From Nostoc sp. NMS2 (GTDB lineage Bacteria; Cyanobacteriota; Cyanobacteriia; Cyanobacteriales; Nostocaceae): a stretch of DNA of 64,000 bases. The stretch lies in NCBI RefSeq assembly GCF_017115105.1, contig NZ_JABXKH010000147.1:53824-117823 (forward strand), read 5' to 3'. Below, one piece after another: positions 63,558 to 64,000 of this stretch. The notes below the pieces were generated by a model. It had not been told where the DNA came from. It saw only the letters and a program-made list of their open reading frames with translations, and made no database searches. The position numbers were made by a program, and so were the translations under genes. Every line of letters starts with the position of its first letter. Position 1 is the stretch's first letter.

Positions 63558-63800
63558 TCACTTAGGGTCAGATTCGGTAGGTTTATCTGTGCTTTCGATG
63601 TATTGGCTATCTAAGAGAAAGGCTCCCTTAGCGAAGCGAATACCCCAATATCCACCGGGACGGCGGTCAATGACTATACCTTCTTCGCCAATGTGAATAA
63701 CATCAGGGGGGCGCAGCATGGGCATAGGTTCAGCAGTTTTGACGAAGGGTGGTAGTGCCACAACACGGACTTTACTACCAATTGCGAATTCTTGAGACAT
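63558..63800 (-). CDS. sipA: SipA/DUF3148 regulatory protein
   Basis: 80 residues from the ATG at 63800. SH3-like beta-barrel with IGSKVRVVALPPFVKTAEPM, RPPDVIHIGEEGIVIDRRPG and GYWGIRFAKGAFLLDSQYIE, which match the cyanobacterial SipA family (DUF3148). SipA binds the sensor kinase NblS and modulates light-stress and phycobilisome-degradation signalling. It is 58 bases upstream of the peroxiredoxin gene and likely cotranscribed. Confidence 0.85.
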   Translation of the reverse strand: MSQEFAIGSKVRVVALPPFVKTAEPMPMLRPPDVIHIGEEGIVIDRRPGGYWGIRFAKGAFLLDSQYIESTDKPTESDPK

Positions 63801-63950
63801 CTTAATCAAGCTAGAAGTTTTGATTTACTCATAACTCATAACTATCTTGAAAGTCTAGTAAATCAGCATTTTCAGGGTGACTCGTAAAATCTCTTTTCTT
63901 CTCTCTGCGTCGCGCCAGTTGCTACAAGTCGGGGAACCCGAGAGCTTAAA

Positions 63951-63984
63951 TAATTCGTAATTCGTAATTCGTAATTCGTAATTA
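63951..63984. repeat. Heptamer tandem repeat TAATTCG
   Basis: Four exact TAATTCG units plus a partial TAATTA. Intergenic, 150 bases upstream of sipA. A short tandem repeat of the kind common in Nostoc-type genomes; no gene is seen between 63801 and the window end. Confidence 0.8.
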
Positions 63985-64000
63985 AGTTTTGTGACGGGGA

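Overview
The window looks like the chromosome of a filamentous, Nostoc-type cyanobacterium carrying a large integrated siphovirus-like prophage. The host assignment rests on frequent GCGATCGC (HIP1-type) octamers, short tandem heptamer/octamer repeats, a cyanobacterial SipA/DUF3148 gene, a DUF6464 gene and an NblA homologue. Roughly the first 56.3 kb is phage. It ends at a tyrosine integrase (55113-56219, minus) and a block of 10-bp repeats. The phage's left end, including the expected tape-measure gene, lies outside the window, so no attL/attR pair can be read here. The last 7.7 kb is ordinary chromosome: a giant membrane protein, a Tat-signal remnant, a MITE-like element, a secreted glycine-rich repeat protein, a Tat-exported peroxiredoxin and SipA.

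Layout, left to right. 0-5.2 kb (minus): lambda-like tail genes M and L, a LamG protein, the probable tail-tube protein and the G/GT chaperones with a probable -1 frameshift. 5.2-10 kb (plus): tail genes I and J and a fibre-like repeat protein, with a two-gene minus-strand insertion (diiron ferritin-like protein and DUF6464) between J and the fibre gene. 10-11.7 kb: FHA protein, membrane coiled-coil protein, DUF2227. 11.7-15.5 kb (minus): an unrecognised overlapping operon of HTH protein, soluble protein, three membrane/small proteins and a membrane-anchored HerA/FtsK-like ATPase. 15.5-19.4 kb: regulatory area with a Bro-N antirepressor, an HTH repressor and three operator-like repeats. 19.4-22.5 kb (minus): small head-tail connector genes with an embedded nblA. 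22.5-28.7 kb (plus): a sigma-70/zinc-ribbon fusion, ParB-like, possible small-terminase, acetyltransferase-like and PAPS-reductase-like genes. 28.7-32.3 kb (minus): two ASCH-type genes and a SNF2 helicase. 32.3-37.4 kb (plus): large terminase, scaffold, capsid and head completion. 37.5-44.9 kb: HTH gene, ASCH-SWIM protein, micro-genes, Sak4-like ATPase, HAD phosphatase, exonuclease fragment, fibre-like genes. 44.8-46.3 kb (minus): portal. 46.4-54.5 kb (minus): methyltransferases and a replication module whose initiator gene contains an iteron array with an AT-rich flank, the arrangement of the lambda origin. 54.5-56.3 kb: CI-like repressor with operators, integrase.

Together these form a temperate phage with lambda-type tail and replication logic but scrambled gene order. 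Head, portal, connector and tail genes are scattered over both strands, and two separate repressor/operator switches are present. The items most worth following up are the phage-borne nblA, the iteron origin inside the initiator gene, the sigma factor fused to an IS1-type zinc ribbon beside ParB/PAPS-reductase genes, the unassigned ATPase-membrane operon, and a 22-bp direct repeat flanking the SNF2 gene.
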